Counted from the stretch's first letter, positions 22,512 to 36,083 are shown. The stretch is 64,000 bases of DNA from Eupeodes corollae (GCF_945859685.1 NC_079149.1:132148065-132212064), one strand, 5' to 3'. Notes: generated by a model not told the origin, from the letters alone. Made by a program: numbers and translations.

Positions 22512-23605
22512 AGTGTAATGGGTCCGATTTGTCAAATTTAAAATTTTGACATTTCTCGACGTTTCAAGGTCCCTAGAGTCGAAATAAAAGATTTTTAGAA
22601 AGATGTCTGTGCGTGCGTGTGTTTGCGAGGTATTTTTCTTCGTCCATAGCTCAAGAACCGGAAGAGATATCGATTTTAAATAAATTTGGTTATACAGATA
22701 ATACGGCAGAAAGATGCAGAAAGGGCTCTCAAGAAAATTGCGTGGATGGTTTTTTGCTATAGCAGTTTGAAAAAAGGTGAACATTTTGGTAAACCCCAAA
22801 TATTTTACGAACCACCTCCACCTCCAAAATTTTACGACTTAAATATGATTTCATCTCTAAAACAATTTTGTGCAACGAAGAATAATGTTTTTAACATCTG
22901 ATAAAATTTTGAGAAAAATCGAATTGACAGTTTTTTTTATAAAAAATAAAAATCTAAAAAAACGTTACTCAAAGTTGGTAAAAATTGAATATCGATTCAA
23001 ATATCTTTTCAAAAACTTGGAATTTAGGCTTCAAACTAATTTAATCTTATAAGATATATAGTTTTCTACATTCTAAAAAATGATGAGAAAAATCGAACTG
23101 ACAGTTTTTTTTAACAAAAAAGAAAAACCTAAAAAAAAATTAACAAAAGTTGGTAAAAATTGATTTTCGACTCAAATATCTTTTCAAAACTTTGAGATAT
23201 TGGCTTTAATTTACTTGTATCTTTCAAAAAATATTGTTGTCAACATTCAGTAAAATTTTGAAAAAAATCGAATGGACAGTTTTTGTACAAAAAATTAAAA
23301 ACCGAAAAAAAATTAACAAAAGTTGGTAAAAAGTAATTTTCGACTCAAATATCTTTTCAAAAATTTGAGATAATAGCTTCTAACTAATTTTTACTTATAA
23401 CAAATATTGTTTTCAATATTAGGACAAATTTTGAGCAAAATCGAATTGACAGTTTTATAACCTTTTAAAAACCTAAAAACAAAAAAAAAGTACGCAAATT
23501 TGCTAAAAATTGATGCGAGTACATATAGGCAAACTTTTAAGCAAGACAAATCGACAGGCGGAATGGGAAGTTATCAGTGTGGGTCGCATCCCAGCCTCTT
23601 TTTTT
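22494..23605 (-). mobile_element. repeat-built element, family R copy 2
   Basis: In minus orientation this copy runs from the conserved left block at its right edge (GTGTGGGTCGCATC, 23577-23590 on the plus strand). AT-rich units follow, with anchor words (CAAATATC) at 22998, 23173 and 23346, so the period is 173-175 bases. The conserved right block (ACGTTTCAAGGTCCCTAGAG reversed) comes next. It ends with a perfect hairpin at 22494-22511, AACTTCC-CATA-GGAAGTT. The copy is not interrupted. Frames inside it are not coding. Confidence 0.7.
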
Positions 23606-26463
23606 CTTATTATAGGAACCTTTTAAAAAGTGAAACTTTTCGTTGACTACAAATACCTTAAAGCAACTTAAAATTTTTCGAAAAGTTCTATAGAAACTTT
23701 TTTTAACAAAAAAAGATTAAAAACCAGGGAAAAAATACGATTAAAAATTGCTAAATTTTTTTAACTCCAACATCTTGAGAATAAAGAAAATACTAAATTC
23801 AAAATGTTTGTATCTTTTTAAAAATATTATTTTTAACACTTGTTAAAAATATAACACAAATTCACATTTTTTTAGTAAAAATGAATGTACATTTTTTAAG
23901 AGCAAACATTTTAAGTTACATAGATTCGTTGGAGTTTTTCAAACTTCTGTACATATATATCCAATCTTATAGCTTCAAAATATAACGAAATTACAGTAAG
24001 CAATCTAATAGTCTAGGTTGAAAAATTCCTAACAAACGGCAACACTAATTCGATATTAATGTTCAACTCGAAAACAAAACATTCTTCAACTTCCTGAATT
24101 TTTACAAAAAAAATATAAATACAAACATTTATAAAATATAAAAATATTCAAAAACACAAAAATAAAAATAAACAAATATATAGGACAAACGCCCTGCCAT
24201 GCCTCGCCGCCGCACTGTCATAAACAATTTGACGGATGTGGCAAAGCAAAAGATCCCCCATGAGAGCCTTAGCTGCCCACCTTTTTGCTTTGGCGCCCCA
24301 CAACAACCAGCAACTAAAAAACCCATCATATAATTTTTTCACGGTTCTAAAAGGGATCCGGTGAAAGTTTCAAATTAAAAATTTTCTCCACGTTGAACTT
24401 CTCTAGTTCATCCGTATCGGACCATCAACATCATTGCCATCACAATCACCATCTCTCGCGTCGTCGTCGTTATCGTCGACTTTTAAGTTATTTATTATTG
24501 TTTTAGCGCGTTTTTTAGTGCAAAACATTTAGTATTGGTTGTTTGCGCCAGCATAAAAACGCCAGATGCTAGAATATAACGGTAATTTGTATGTCAGCAG
24601 CGCCATCACAATGAGTATTCAAAAATACTACATGCGATTTGCCGCAACAACGCAAAACGTAAACGTAAACTAATTTGCCATTGAACTTTTATACTTAAGG
24701 TATTTAGAACCTGGCACTGAATCTAAATGAGTCGCTTTCTGTTCAAAAAATGGGATTACAAAAATACATAAAATAAAACTAAACTACTTTTATGTGATGA
24801 TGAGCACATTGAATAATAATATCAACTAATTTGGCTAAACAATAAAAACTACTCACAAAACAAAAATCGATCATGATCTCATTAGAAGGATGCTTAAACA
24901 ATTAAACGATTGACATTCCGCCCGATTGAGTACAGAGGGTATTCAAATATTTGCCTAAGGTAAATAGATATTGTATTTCATGGATTTATGTACCTGACGA
25001 GATATTGATACGCACTCCAATCATATACAATACATACGAGTACGAGTCGTTGCCATCACATCAGAGAGGAAATGAAACAATAAAAGCTTTTATCCGTGTC
25101 AATATTGATTTGAAATATTATTGAGGGCTTTGTGCAATAATTATAAACCCGATTGAACTACATTTATACAATTCAGGGCTTGACACTACCAAGAATCAAT
25201 CATATGCATATGTATCTATATTTTGACGTTTACTGTACGAGTATGTGTTAACCTATTTCGAGTATAGTTTATGCATTGACAACCAAAACAGTATACGTCA
25301 GTTGAGTTAGCAACTTGACAAGTTGTGCAAAGCGTTCAGGGAATACCAAATCAATATATTAATTTTTATGTACCTTAAGTTGGCTCTGCCTAAGCTCATA
25401 AATTATTCAGTGAAATGTTAAGGTGAAACACGTTAATTCGTTTCGTGATTTTCAGGGTTAAATGTAAAGTAATGTTTAGTTCTAAGTATCTAGTAATATC
25501 TTGAGGTATTTATGGAAGTGTGTTAATGTCTTATCTCAAAGAACTTTGAATTTTATTTATGAAGTTACAAAAATAAACTTGATGTTTTTCCCTTGAATAC
25601 AAGATAAAGTTTATCTAAACATTTATTGAATACATTTCATATTTTTATAAACTTTATTTTAAGAAAGACTTTTGGAGCAAGTTTTGTTCATGTAAATGTA
25701 CTGAGTTAATGAATGTGCTAAATAAATTCAAAAAATAAATAAGAAGTTTTTTTCTATACCTATTCCTTTAACAAGATTTGTTAATTCCTTGACTTTACAT
25801 CGATTCAACAATCATAATTCAAAAGATTGAAATAATGTTTAGTGATTATTTAAAAAGGCAATGAGTTGATTGAAATCTTAAAAGTATTCATGCATTCATG
25901 TGTATTCTTTTATAATTGTTTTAAAAGTGTTTAAAAATGGAGTTAATTCTTCAACGATTTCTATGGATTACTATAAAAATATTGTAATTTGTATGTAACG
26001 AAAATGGTTTCTTATTTTTCCTGTAATGAAGTGAAGTTAATTATTCTAATGCTTTGACTGAATTCATTAAAGATTGCATTCAAAAAAGATTCCAATTACT
26101 GAGTTATACTCACATTTAAAATCAACTCCTCAATCTTCGCAAACAATTTTAAATTTTAATATGTGTTGCAAGATTAACACGAAACATTTAGAACAAAAAT
26201 GAAACAGACAGTTTTGGTGATAAGCTACTGGAAATTGAGCCGGAAGAAATAACAAACGATTTTTATTTTCGGAAAACCAAACATTTCTTTATACAAAATT
26301 TATATATTTTCATTTAGAAAGAAGGGAGAAATTCTGTTCCTCTTAATTTTCAGGCTTTTGCGGTGTTTTAATTTACAATTTCAACAAATATGTTTAAAAA
26401 ATGACAAAAATGAGAGATGTATTTGACATAAGGTATAATTTGTAAGAGCTTCAGAACCTTATA
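23606..26463. other. no supportable gene
   Basis: AT-rich DNA surrounds a CpG-richer patch at 24190-24320 and a GTC-type repeat near 24458-24480. A 44-codon frame at 24199-24333 starts in the patch but has no recognisable feature. The remainder shows nothing structured. Confidence 0.4.
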
Positions 26464-26497
26464 AAGGGTGTCCCAAAATTAACGCAAGATTTGAATT
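26464..26497 (+). repeat. left terminal inverted repeat of mariner M1
   Basis: These 34 bases are identical to the reverse complement of 27710-27743. Confidence 0.95.
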
Positions 26498-26575
26498 TGC
26501 CGCCATTTGTGCAGTGAAGTGTTGGCAACCCCGAAAAAAAGCAATTTGACAGCTAACAGTATAGGGTTATTAAAA

Positions 26576-27638
26576 ATGGAGCGTTACACGATAGAACAAT
26601 GTGTCTTCATTATTAAAGAATATTTCAAAAATAGTGAAAGCTTTGCGGCTGCAGTTCCAAAATTTCATACAAAGTATGGTCGGAATAGTGTTTTAACTTC
26701 GTCAACTGTGAAGAGATTAATTGAAAAATTCATGGAGACTGGATCCGTTGGAGACGCCAAAGACAGTCGTCTAAAAACAAGCCGTTCAAATGTGAATGTC
26801 GAAGCAGTGCGTGAGAGTGTTGCTGACAATCCAGGAACCTCAATTCGACGTCGTGGAAAAGAATTGCAAATTTCAAGAACCTCTCTACAGTGTATTGTAT
26901 ACTCACCAAAGATCTGTGTCTTCATGCTTACAAAATTCAATTAACACAACAATTGAAGCCTAATGACCATGGACAGAGAAGAGAGTTTGTTGAATGGATT
27001 ATTGAACATCAACAAATGGACCCTGATTTTTCGAGCAAAATCATCCTAAGCGATGAAGCACATTTTCATCTTGATGGCTTTGTCAATCGCCAAAATTGCC
27101 GCATTTGGGGTTCGGAGAACGCACATGTGATTGTCGAAAAACAAATGCATCCACAACGCGTGACTGTATGGTGTGGATTTTGGGCTGGAGGCATAATTGG
27201 GCCATATTTTCTTGAAAATGATGCTGGTCAAGCAGTGACTGTTACTGGTGCTCGATATCGCGACATGATTACACAGTTCTTTCTGCCAAAATTGGATGAT
27301 ATTGATTTGTCCAATATGTGGTTTCAACAAGACGGTGCCACATGTCATACAGCCCGTGAAACAATTCAATTACTGCATGAGACATTTCCAGGTCGTGTAC
27401 TCTCTCGTTTCGGTGATCAAAATTGGCCTCCTAGATCGTGTGATTTAACACCATTAGACTTCTTTTTATGGGGTTATTTGAAATCACAAGTCTATGTCAA
27501 CAAGCCCACAACCACCCGTGCATCAACGAAATTCAGCCACATTTATGCAGAACGGTCATGGAAAATTTCAACAAAAAAGTGCGCATGTGCATGCAAGGCC
27601 GTGGAGGCCATTTGTCCGATGTGTTATTCCATACATAA
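26576..27638 (+). pseudogene. DD41D mariner transposase, two lesions
   Basis: The transposase would bind the terminal repeats and cut and paste the element. From ATG 26576 it has an N-terminal helix-turn-helix region (MERYTIEQCVFIIKEYF... RRRGKELQISRTSLQ), then the DDE/D catalytic domain: first D in SDEAHF, second in QQDGATCH, third in TPLDFF. There are 41 residues between the second and third D, which places it in the DD41D group (rosa/Visitor type) of mariner relatives. Lesion 1 is a tandem duplication of TGTAT at 26891-26900, which shifts the frame after LQ. Lesion 2 is a deletion of 3n+1 bases near 27520. After it the correct C-terminus (a QPHLCRTVMENF block, MCMQGRGGHLSDVLFHT, stop at 27636-27638) lies in another frame. 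It is therefore inactive as it stands. Confidence 0.92.
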
Positions 27639-27709
27639 CCCTATCCTATGTACTTTACGAGCCAATAAAAATATAACTATCAAAAGACTAAAAACGGCGT
27701 TTTCTATTT

Positions 27710-27743
27710 AATTCAAATCTTGCGTTAATTTTGGGACACCCTT
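27710..27743 (-). repeat. right terminal inverted repeat of mariner M1
   Basis: These 34 bases are the perfect inverted partner of 26464-26497. Confidence 0.95.
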
Positions 27744-27745
27744 TA

Positions 27746-30700
27746 GTAATACAAGATAAAACTATTGTATTGGAATTAATTTTTTGGTATTGTGTTCTGT
27801 TACAAAATTTTATGGCGTTTATTTTTTAAATATAAATTCTGGAATATATCTTCCACGGCTATGTGTTACATAAACCATTTGATTATTCCAATTTTTCACT
27901 ACCGTTTCCAAAAAATCCAATGGTATGGTTTTATTGGTGGCATAAATATTGGATTTCCTATTCTTCAATACTTAACAAAGAGCTATAAAAGTTAATCGAG
28001 TGAAGTTAAGTCGCACATCTATGACAAGTTACTCTGTCTTTTAGAACAAAATTTCGTGAATGTTTAGGTGATTAATTTTGGAAACAAAAATCATTCTAAA
28101 TGTCTCGCCATTGTACCAGAAATGAACAGAGTTGCAAAGTTAAGAAACATTCTACCCTTAAAGTTAGTAACATATGAACTACAAAAAAAGTAATAGTTTG
28201 ACTTTTTCAACTGTCAAACACTATACGCTGAATAATTGAAACTTCTCATTCAGCTTAAGAAAAAATGCTGAATAACATAAGTTGTGTTGGTCTAGTTGCC
28301 ATTTTCAACTCGTTTTCTATTTCAGGTTTTATGCAATTGTTAACATTACCAGTTTAAAAAAAAATCAAATCAATTTGAATCAGACGCATTTTCTATCGTA
28401 ATTTCTAGGAGTCTACAACTTCTTAAGTTGAAGTTAAATATTGAAGTTTCTTGTCCCAGTTGATAATCAGTCTGAGTATTTTATTTTATCCCACATTAAT
28501 TAATACAAAATGCGAATCTTAAACCACTCCAAGGCTTTTAACTTATCTTTAAATCTTTTGATTTGAATTCAATGCGAATAAAGTACTTATTTTAGAACAT
28601 TATGAAAAATATTTCGCACAAGTCTTAGCTTTAACAAGTGTCATCGACCTTGAAATTTTCTACCGTATTCAAAATATGATTCAAACTTTATTATTGTTTA
28701 AGAAATTAAAACAAATCATAATTTTGACGCTAATGTATTTAAACAAAACATTGTTTTCCCATATCCAAACAATATAAACAATTGTTTGATTTGAATTAAA
28801 CTATGATTAATGATCCAAGCGTGGACAAAAGAAAACTAAAATATTTATAGTTTTATTTAAAGCTTCCTTCCGGGTATATTGTTAATAAATTTCTAGCTTT
28901 CGATAAAAATATATGAATGTTTAAGTGTGTTACCCGCATTTTATTAATTATTATTGTTATTTATTTGCTTTTAAATTATAATCCTGTTAACCATCAAAAC
29001 ACATAAATATGTAATTTGTTTCTTTAATTAAATTCAATTTTACTAAGTGGATTTTAAGAAATTTTAACACGCTATGATAATAATACTTATGAAAGACTTA
29101 GGAATTCACCGGGAGCTTTTTTGTTTATGTTTAAAGGAATTTTGAAATTAATTGCTGTGTGGTTAGTGATTTATAAATTTATCATACACATACATATGTA
29201 CATATGGAACAATATTATGGGAAAATTCTTTTAAAAAAGGATTAAGGACAAGAGAATATCAAACTGCTTTTAATGCTTTTCATCATTTAAGTTTGTAAAT
29301 CTGTAATTTTTAGCAAAATTGACTAAGACTCCACCAGTTACTTCACAAGTTCCTAGCTATTCTATACTTTCTTTGGTTGTTTGATTCCTGTAATTTTTCG
29401 AAAAGCAAAAACAAACCCAGTAATTCAAATTTGTCTAAAGAAAAACCACTTAGCCTAACCTACATTCATTGAAAAACAGCCTCCCACTTCTTAGAGTTTT
29501 TTTTTTTTCTTATTATTTATTCTTTAAGTGTAATAAATCTTATTCTTCAGGAGTGTTTTAGTCTTATCAAAAAAAACTAAGTCAACAAACCCCCAATGGT
29601 TAAATATTTATAACAAAAGAAAACAAAACAACAAACACCAACCCAAAAATTATTCAAAAAAATATCGCAATCCATCAACACTTTCTTCAAAAAATATGTC
29701 GTTTGATAAATTATAATACATCCATCTATATCCACAAACTTACATCCCACACATTCTGAAATATGTCTTCAAAAAGGTGAAGTTCTAAATTTAAAAACCA
29801 AAAACCAACAAAAATAAAAACGAACAATTCCAAAACTCAATCCCAAGGGCATCACTTTTGAAATAATGTTTGACAAACGATGCTCCTGACGCAGTCAAAA
29901 CTGCCAATAAGGGCTTCATTTTATGTCTTATGTGTTTTTTTCGGGCTCCGCGTATCTCCTTCCGCCGCAAAGGCAAGACACAATTGTTTGCTCCAGAGGC
30001 AAACAAAAATATCATAAAAATGAACTTTTCATCTAAAACAACAACAAAAGTAGGCCATTTTGAAGCATAAATTTATAAATACATATTCATCTCGAGAAGA
30101 GATACCTAAGATAGCTAAAAACTGAAGGTATGTAAATTCCGCGCTGGCGAAAAATATAAAATAAAACCCCCACTCTTCGGATATGAGCATAAAATTCATA
30201 TAAGAAAACGAACAATCACCCTCATACACTTCGTAACATGGGGAGGATGAAGAACTAGAAGTGGAAGCTCCAACTTCGACAGAAACAGAAACGACAACCC
30301 TCCTTTGTACACATATTTCAAAACGGAACTTCTGAATGGGAAACCCTCACTTCGATTTAATGGCGGCCGGATGTTGGCATTCGGTGTTGGGGAAAAAAAG
30401 AAAGCTTTAGTACGTGTGAAATCGTGAGCTTATTATGGACTAACGTTTGACGAAGTACACTTCTATACCACAACGACCATAAGGGTACCCTACCTGGCTT
30501 TGAAGTATTAAAATAGTTGCACTGTGCTGGTGCTGTTCTGGGGCTCTGATGTGCTGCGCCACTTGTTTCAGAAGCCGAAGCTAGAATTGCTAATGAATCG
30601 TGTCACGAATATGTTCAAAGCATTGTAATGGAATTCAGGGCGGCAATTCTTTTGGCAAACGAGAAAGAGAACAATTCTTTTTTTATTTTCAAGTTGGGCG

Positions 30701-33654
30701 CAATTAAAAGTGAATAAATTTATTCTTTCCTCCTTAGCAAATCTCTCTTTCGCCATAATCATTCAGCAAAATCACATGCATCAATGTTCGAGTTCCTAAA
30801 GAATAGAATTTGCCAGGCCAGGCCGATTGTATCTCGCCGGCATCAGCTTCAGCAGGGCTTGGGTTAGATAGGTATTCCTGATGTAGCACTAATTCTTACT
30901 TTTGTGGATCATGATTGGAGCATGGAGAAGTGTTTTGAGGGAACCGAACGAACGTGAGAAGAGATAAACAATCTGAAATTCTATAAATTTATCTCAGCAA
31001 ATAAGTTTGCTAATTTTTATTTCTATTGTTGTTGTTGTTTTCCGACTATAGAGGCGATGAAGTCTGTCCTCGATTGTGGTCTATTAGTTTGTTTTGTTTG
31101 TAGATACACTAATTGCATGTAATTATCAGAATTGTGTAAGGTTTTGAGATTGATGGAAGAAGAGAAAAAAAAGTATCTAAATGTAGGTAAATATCGGATC
31201 GGATGATAGACAACTGAGAGATTGTGGTTTTTGAGATAAGAAGGTTGTTGTTGTTGCTGTTGAATCTTTAGGTTTCAAATGAAGTGTGATTTGTGATATA
31301 GATGCTGTATCGGCTTTATTTGATTTATTTAATCTTCTGGTCGGAGATTACCTTTAAGATACATAACATAAGCCCATGAACGCCATCAAAGATAAGATGA
31401 GATTTATTTGAATGTCTTTTGTCGTCCGAAAGCTTCAATCTCTTCAAATCAAAGTGTAAATCAAATAGAAATCACATAAGACTATCTACACAAATCAAAC
31501 TTATTTATGTACAAGTACTCGTACATACATAAAGTATTATGAACGTTAAAGATTATGTACAATACCCTTGAGTGTACTTCCCTTTTTTGGTTAAGGGGAT
31601 TGGGATTGGGAGAGATAAAATCTGTTTTATGTGAATTGTCAGGGAAACAATATAAAGTCACATTTATATTGTTTTGGAGAAGAATCGTTGTACATGTGGA
31701 ACATTTTGATTTATCTTTTGCTGAATGTCAACCATTTTCGAGCGATGGATGCTGGTGGCAGATGCAGAGGAAAACAGCTTTAGTAGGTTGTAAAATATAT
31801 TTAAGTTGTTTGTTAACCTCAGAATTAAAGAGGATACGTGTTTAAGGTGCAGCAATAGAAATTTTGATCTTGTTTTTATGTGAAATTTGTCAGCAGAAAA
31901 ATGAATTAAAGAGAACAAATTAAATTTTAATGGAAAATTGTTTGACTTTTTGTCCTTAGGGACCGATTTTGATCAAATTTTATTTTACTGTATATGACAT
32001 TAGTATTGGAAACTTTTACTCCTTTCATAACAGCTGTGGAGTTGCTTAACACTCTAATTTGTGAATTTTCAATATTTCTTTGAAAATACATTTGAAAACA
32101 TGTGAATTCTTCAGTTAGCCTGATTTTTGTTTGACTCTAAATTTTGAGAGTTAATTTTATACAAAAAATTTAATTTCGAACATTGGTTTTCTAAATTCAA
32201 AGTGCCAAAAATAAAAAATTGCTGCAGAAGTGTCACCAATTTAATGTTATCATTCAACTGAACATATTGGGTTATTCAAAACGTCGCTGAATCTAAATAT
32301 TATCAGTTTTTAAAACGAAGAATTGAAGAATACCTTCTTTAAAAAATATGTAGTCCTGAATTTGAATTTCAGCTTACAGCTTTTAAAGCAATTTAAGTTT
32401 TTGGTTTAGTTAAAAACTTGACTGATAAAGCATCGATCATAAAACTGACATCAGCTTAAATATCAACTCATCTTAATATCGATTTTTAAAAAGTCGATTA
32501 TAAAAATTTCGACTTGTCAAATATTGACAAAAGCACAGTGAATAAAATTCACAATCGGTGTCGCTTTTGCCTATGAACTGGATAATACACATTTGGATAC
32601 AATTTTAGTTTTAATACCTTAATTTTTGACTCAATTTCTTTTCACTTAAACCGACATTTTTTGGCAAAAAATTGTACCTTTCCCACCCGAAAATTTTGAA
32701 AAATACTTATCTAATAATACGATGTCCTTAGAATAACGATAATGTATAAAAATGACGAGATTTTTATTTTAATAAGGAAACCAAGTTTCAGAGTTAATAA
32801 ATAAATTAAATTCATAACTTTCAAAAAGTTTATTTAAGATCTTAAATTATAAGCGGTCCAAACATAATTTTGCATCAATATAAGAATAATTGGTCGTTCT
32901 ATTAATTATTATTTAGATTTAAAAATGGTCTGAACAGCGAAAAAGTACTGGACATTAGAAAGACCTGGGATTTGAAAACTTGGCTATACTCTGTTCGATA
33001 TTCATGATCTGAAATGATATCATTTTTTGTAAGTTCTTAATACAACATTTTTCCAAAATTTACAAATATTTCTTCCCCCAATACCTTTCCATAATTTGCA
33101 TCTTTATTATTTCTTTTTGAATTTTGATGTTGAAACATATAACTAAATAATTGGTTTTGAAAAAAATATTCTAGAAGTTATTTTTTTTTATTCAGGACTT
33201 TGGTTAATATTCTTCTAATATATTTGAAAAACTAGATATGAAAGAATATTAAAGTCCTCCGTAAAGTTCCGTTAGATTTTCTACTGCAACAATTAGATAG
33301 TGTCAGCAGCTCTTTAAATTTATAATGTGAACGAGAACATTTTCTAATCAAACTAAATAATAGGCTACTTTCAGCCAGGTTACTTTAACATACCAGATAG
33401 TTTACTTTTTATAGCGGATTAGTTACTTCGGTTAAGTTATTAAATTTGACTAAGATTCTAGCCCGGTACTAAAATATATAGACCTAAACTATGAATACGA
33501 AAAGATGTTCAAAACCTGTTTAAAGAATTAAAATTTCTTCAAACTGATTTCCTATTTCGCTTAGTTTTTGTCGCAAATTATCGTCAGTTCTTTTACTTTT
33601 CAACTTCAACTTTCGATGAAATTTGAACATAAAAAGTCAAACTTAACAAATTTT
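27746..33654. other. no supportable gene
   Basis: This is a long AT-rich stretch with patches of moderate GC at 29840-30000 and 30100-30600. Short CAA/GTT runs occur at 31024-31040 and 31243-31262. An 80-codon open run on the minus strand at about 31025-31290 begins and ends in glutamine repeats but has no start, domain or signal. A dispersed repeat around AGAATACCTTCTTTAAAAAA (32329) recurs near 40277. Confidence 0.4.
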
Positions 33655-35245
33655 AAAAAAAGAGGCTGGGATGCGACCCACACTGATAACTTCCCATCCC
33701 GTCTGTCGATTTGTCTTGCTTAAAAGATTGTCTATGTGTACTCGTATCAATTTTTACCAAATTTGCGTACCATTTTTTGTATATTTTATTTTTTATGAAA
33801 AAATGGACTGTTGGATTTTTATGTAAAATTTACTGAATATCGAAAATTCTGTGAAATAAAATTAGTTTGAAGCCAATATTTCAAAGTTTTGCAAAGATAT
33901 TTGAGTCGAAAATCAATTTTTACCAACTTTTTGTAAATTTTTTTAGGTTTTTAATTTTTTGTACAAAAACTGTCAATTAAATTTTTTTTTAAATTTTACT
34001 GAATGTTAACAACAATATTTTTTGAAGAAAAAAGTAGTTTCAAGCGAATAACTCAAAGTTTTGAAATGACATTTGAGTCGAAAATCAATTTTTATAAACT
34101 TTTATACATTTTTTTTTAGGTTTTTATTTTTTTGTAAAAAAACTATCAATTCGATTTTTCTCAAACTTTAACCTAATGTTCAAAACAATATTTCTTATAA
34201 GCAAAAATTATAAGAAGCTATTATCTCAAATTTTTGAAAAGATATTTGAGTCGAAAATCATTTTTTACCAACTTTTGTTAATTTTTTTTGTTTTTTTATT
34301 TTTTGTAAAAAAACAGTCAATTCGATTTTTATTAAAATGTTACTGAATGTTGACAATAATAGTTTTTGAAAGATAAAAGTAAATTAAAGCTAAAATCTCA
34401 AAGTTTTGAAAAGATATTTGAGTCGTAAATCAATTTTTACCAACTTTTATTAATTTTTGTTTAGGTTTTTATTTTTTGTAAAAAAAACTGTCCATTAGAT
34501 TTTTCTCAAAATTTTACGGAATGTTAAAAACAATATTTTTTATAAGACAAAATAAGATTGAAGCCCAAATTTCTAGTTTTTAAAAAGATATTTGAATCGA
34601 TATTCAATTTTTAAAAAATTTGAGTATGGTTTTTTTTGATTTTTATTTTTTATAAAAAAACTGTTAATTCGATTTTTCTCAAAATTTTATTAAATGTCAA
34701 AAATATTATTCTTCGTTGTACAAAATTGTTTTGGAGATGAAATCTTATTTTAGTCTTAAAATTTTGGAGGTGACAAATTTTTTTTTCAGTTTTTTTCAAT
34801 TTATAAAAAAAACCGTTAAATGGAATTTTTCAAAAAAATATATATATTTATCACATTACAGTTTATTACAAAAAATTTAATTTAAGTCTCTAGCATTTTT
34901 GGTTCGTAAGATATTTAAGGTTAACCAAAATTTTCACCTTTTTTTTAAACTGCTATAGTAAAAAAACCACCCACGCAATTTTCTTGAGAGCCCTTTCTGC
35001 ATCTTTCGGCATAACAAAATTTATGTGAAATCGATATCTCTTCTGGTTCTTCAGCTATAGACGACGAAAAAAACGTCGCGAACGTACGGACGTACGGACG
35101 TAAAAACGTACGTACACACGCACGCACAGACATCTTTCCAAAAATCTTTTTTTTCAACTCTAGGGACCTTGAAACGTCGAGAAATGTCAAAATTTTCAAT
35201 TTGACAAATCGGACGCATTTCAATAACTTCCTATGGGAAGTTAAT
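33655..35245 (+). mobile_element. repeat-built element, family R copy 3, most complete
   Basis: The left block (GAGGCTGGGATGCGACCCAC, CCCGTCTGTCGATTTG) is followed by about five tandem AT-rich units. The anchor ATATTTGAGTCG (or close variants) starts at 33897, 34069, 34242, 34414 and 34588, giving periods of 172, 173, 172 and 174 bases. Then come a right block with CGCAATTTTCTTGAGAGCCC, an ACGT-rich stretch (35085-35135), AGGGACCTTGAAACGTCGAG, and a perfect terminal hairpin at 35225-35242. No transposase or RT is encoded, so it is non-autonomous if mobile. Frames such as 34945-35277 are carried by the repeat and are not genes. Confidence 0.75.
35225..35242. repeat. terminal hairpin of family R copy 3
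   Basis: AACTTCC-TATG-GGAAGTT forms a 7-bp perfect stem with a 4-base loop at the right end of the element. Confidence 0.8.
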
Positions 35246-36083
35246 AAACAAACATACATGTGTCTTAACATTAACAATTTTTAATAAAACTTGATCTAAA
35301 AACGAACCTAAGGTAAAGCTGAGATACGTGACAAATTAAACAAACGTCGAAAATGTAAACTAATCCTGTTTTTCCAATTTAGAACAGCTCTTAATTAAGC
35401 TCAACTTTAATTAGCTCAATTCATCAAGTTATAGTTTGTTTGATTAAGACTAAGTACTTTCCTAATTAACTATCGTTAGTAGTTTAACATAAACTTGAAC
35501 ATCGTTTGCATCAATAGTCAATCAATATCAATACATCAATTCATGCATAGCACCTTAGACTTATTTATATACGACCGATTTTAGTAGTCTACCTTGATTT
35601 ACAAATGTTTTGATTTAAAATTAAAAAAAAACTTAAACTAAACCTGATATGATGCCCTACTGATATCAAACTTGATTAATATTATATTTTATAGGCAGAA
35701 GTAAAGCACACACCTGTCATTGGTTAAGTAAGCAGGTTTTCAATCTCATGACAAATATTATGATAATTTTCAACCCCTAGATTTACATACGTAAATATTC
35801 CCATTAAACTGTCGGACAATATATGAGCCTTAATTTATATTCCTTTTCCTAGTTTATCATGCGCATAAATACAGTGATATCCAAAATAATAGGAACAACC
35901 TATATTGTGATGTTTGAAAAAGCTTAGGTAACTGATGGCAGATGGCATGTTTAAGAAAATTTAGATATAATTTCGAAATCAATATCAGATTAATTCTTAA
36001 ACATTGCAATGTCAGGGAAAGACAAATCGTGTCAAGGCATTCTACATTCGTGTAGTACGGCTAAAGAACGAATATCTGTACTA

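Larger units (their letters stand above)
26464..27743 (+). mobile_element. DD41D mariner element (family M1), near-complete
   Basis: This is a 1,280-base Tc1/mariner-superfamily transposon flanked by TA (26462-26463 and 27744-27745). Its 34-bp terminal inverted repeats are perfect (26464-26497 and 27710-27743, starting AAGGGTGTCCCAAAATTAAC). The interior encodes one transposase broken at two places. Perfect terminal repeats suggest recent activity. Confidence 0.95.

Noticed and set aside
22494..23605. CRISPR array
   Set aside because: The repeats are ~173 bp AT-rich tandem units without spacers, in an insect genome; not CRISPR.
24199..24333. 44-codon ORF starting MPRRRTVINNLTD
   Set aside because: Too short, no promoter or homologue recognised, and the opposite strand is open as well.
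31025..31290. Glutamine-repeat open run on the minus strand resembling exon 2 of the secreted-protein gene at its start
   Set aside because: The resemblance is limited to CAA/ACA repeats; no acceptor, no start codon and no signal-peptide exon nearby.
34945..35277. 110-codon ORF on the minus strand
   Set aside because: It is contained in the right block of family R. The related frames in copies 1 and 2 differ in length and have no shared start.
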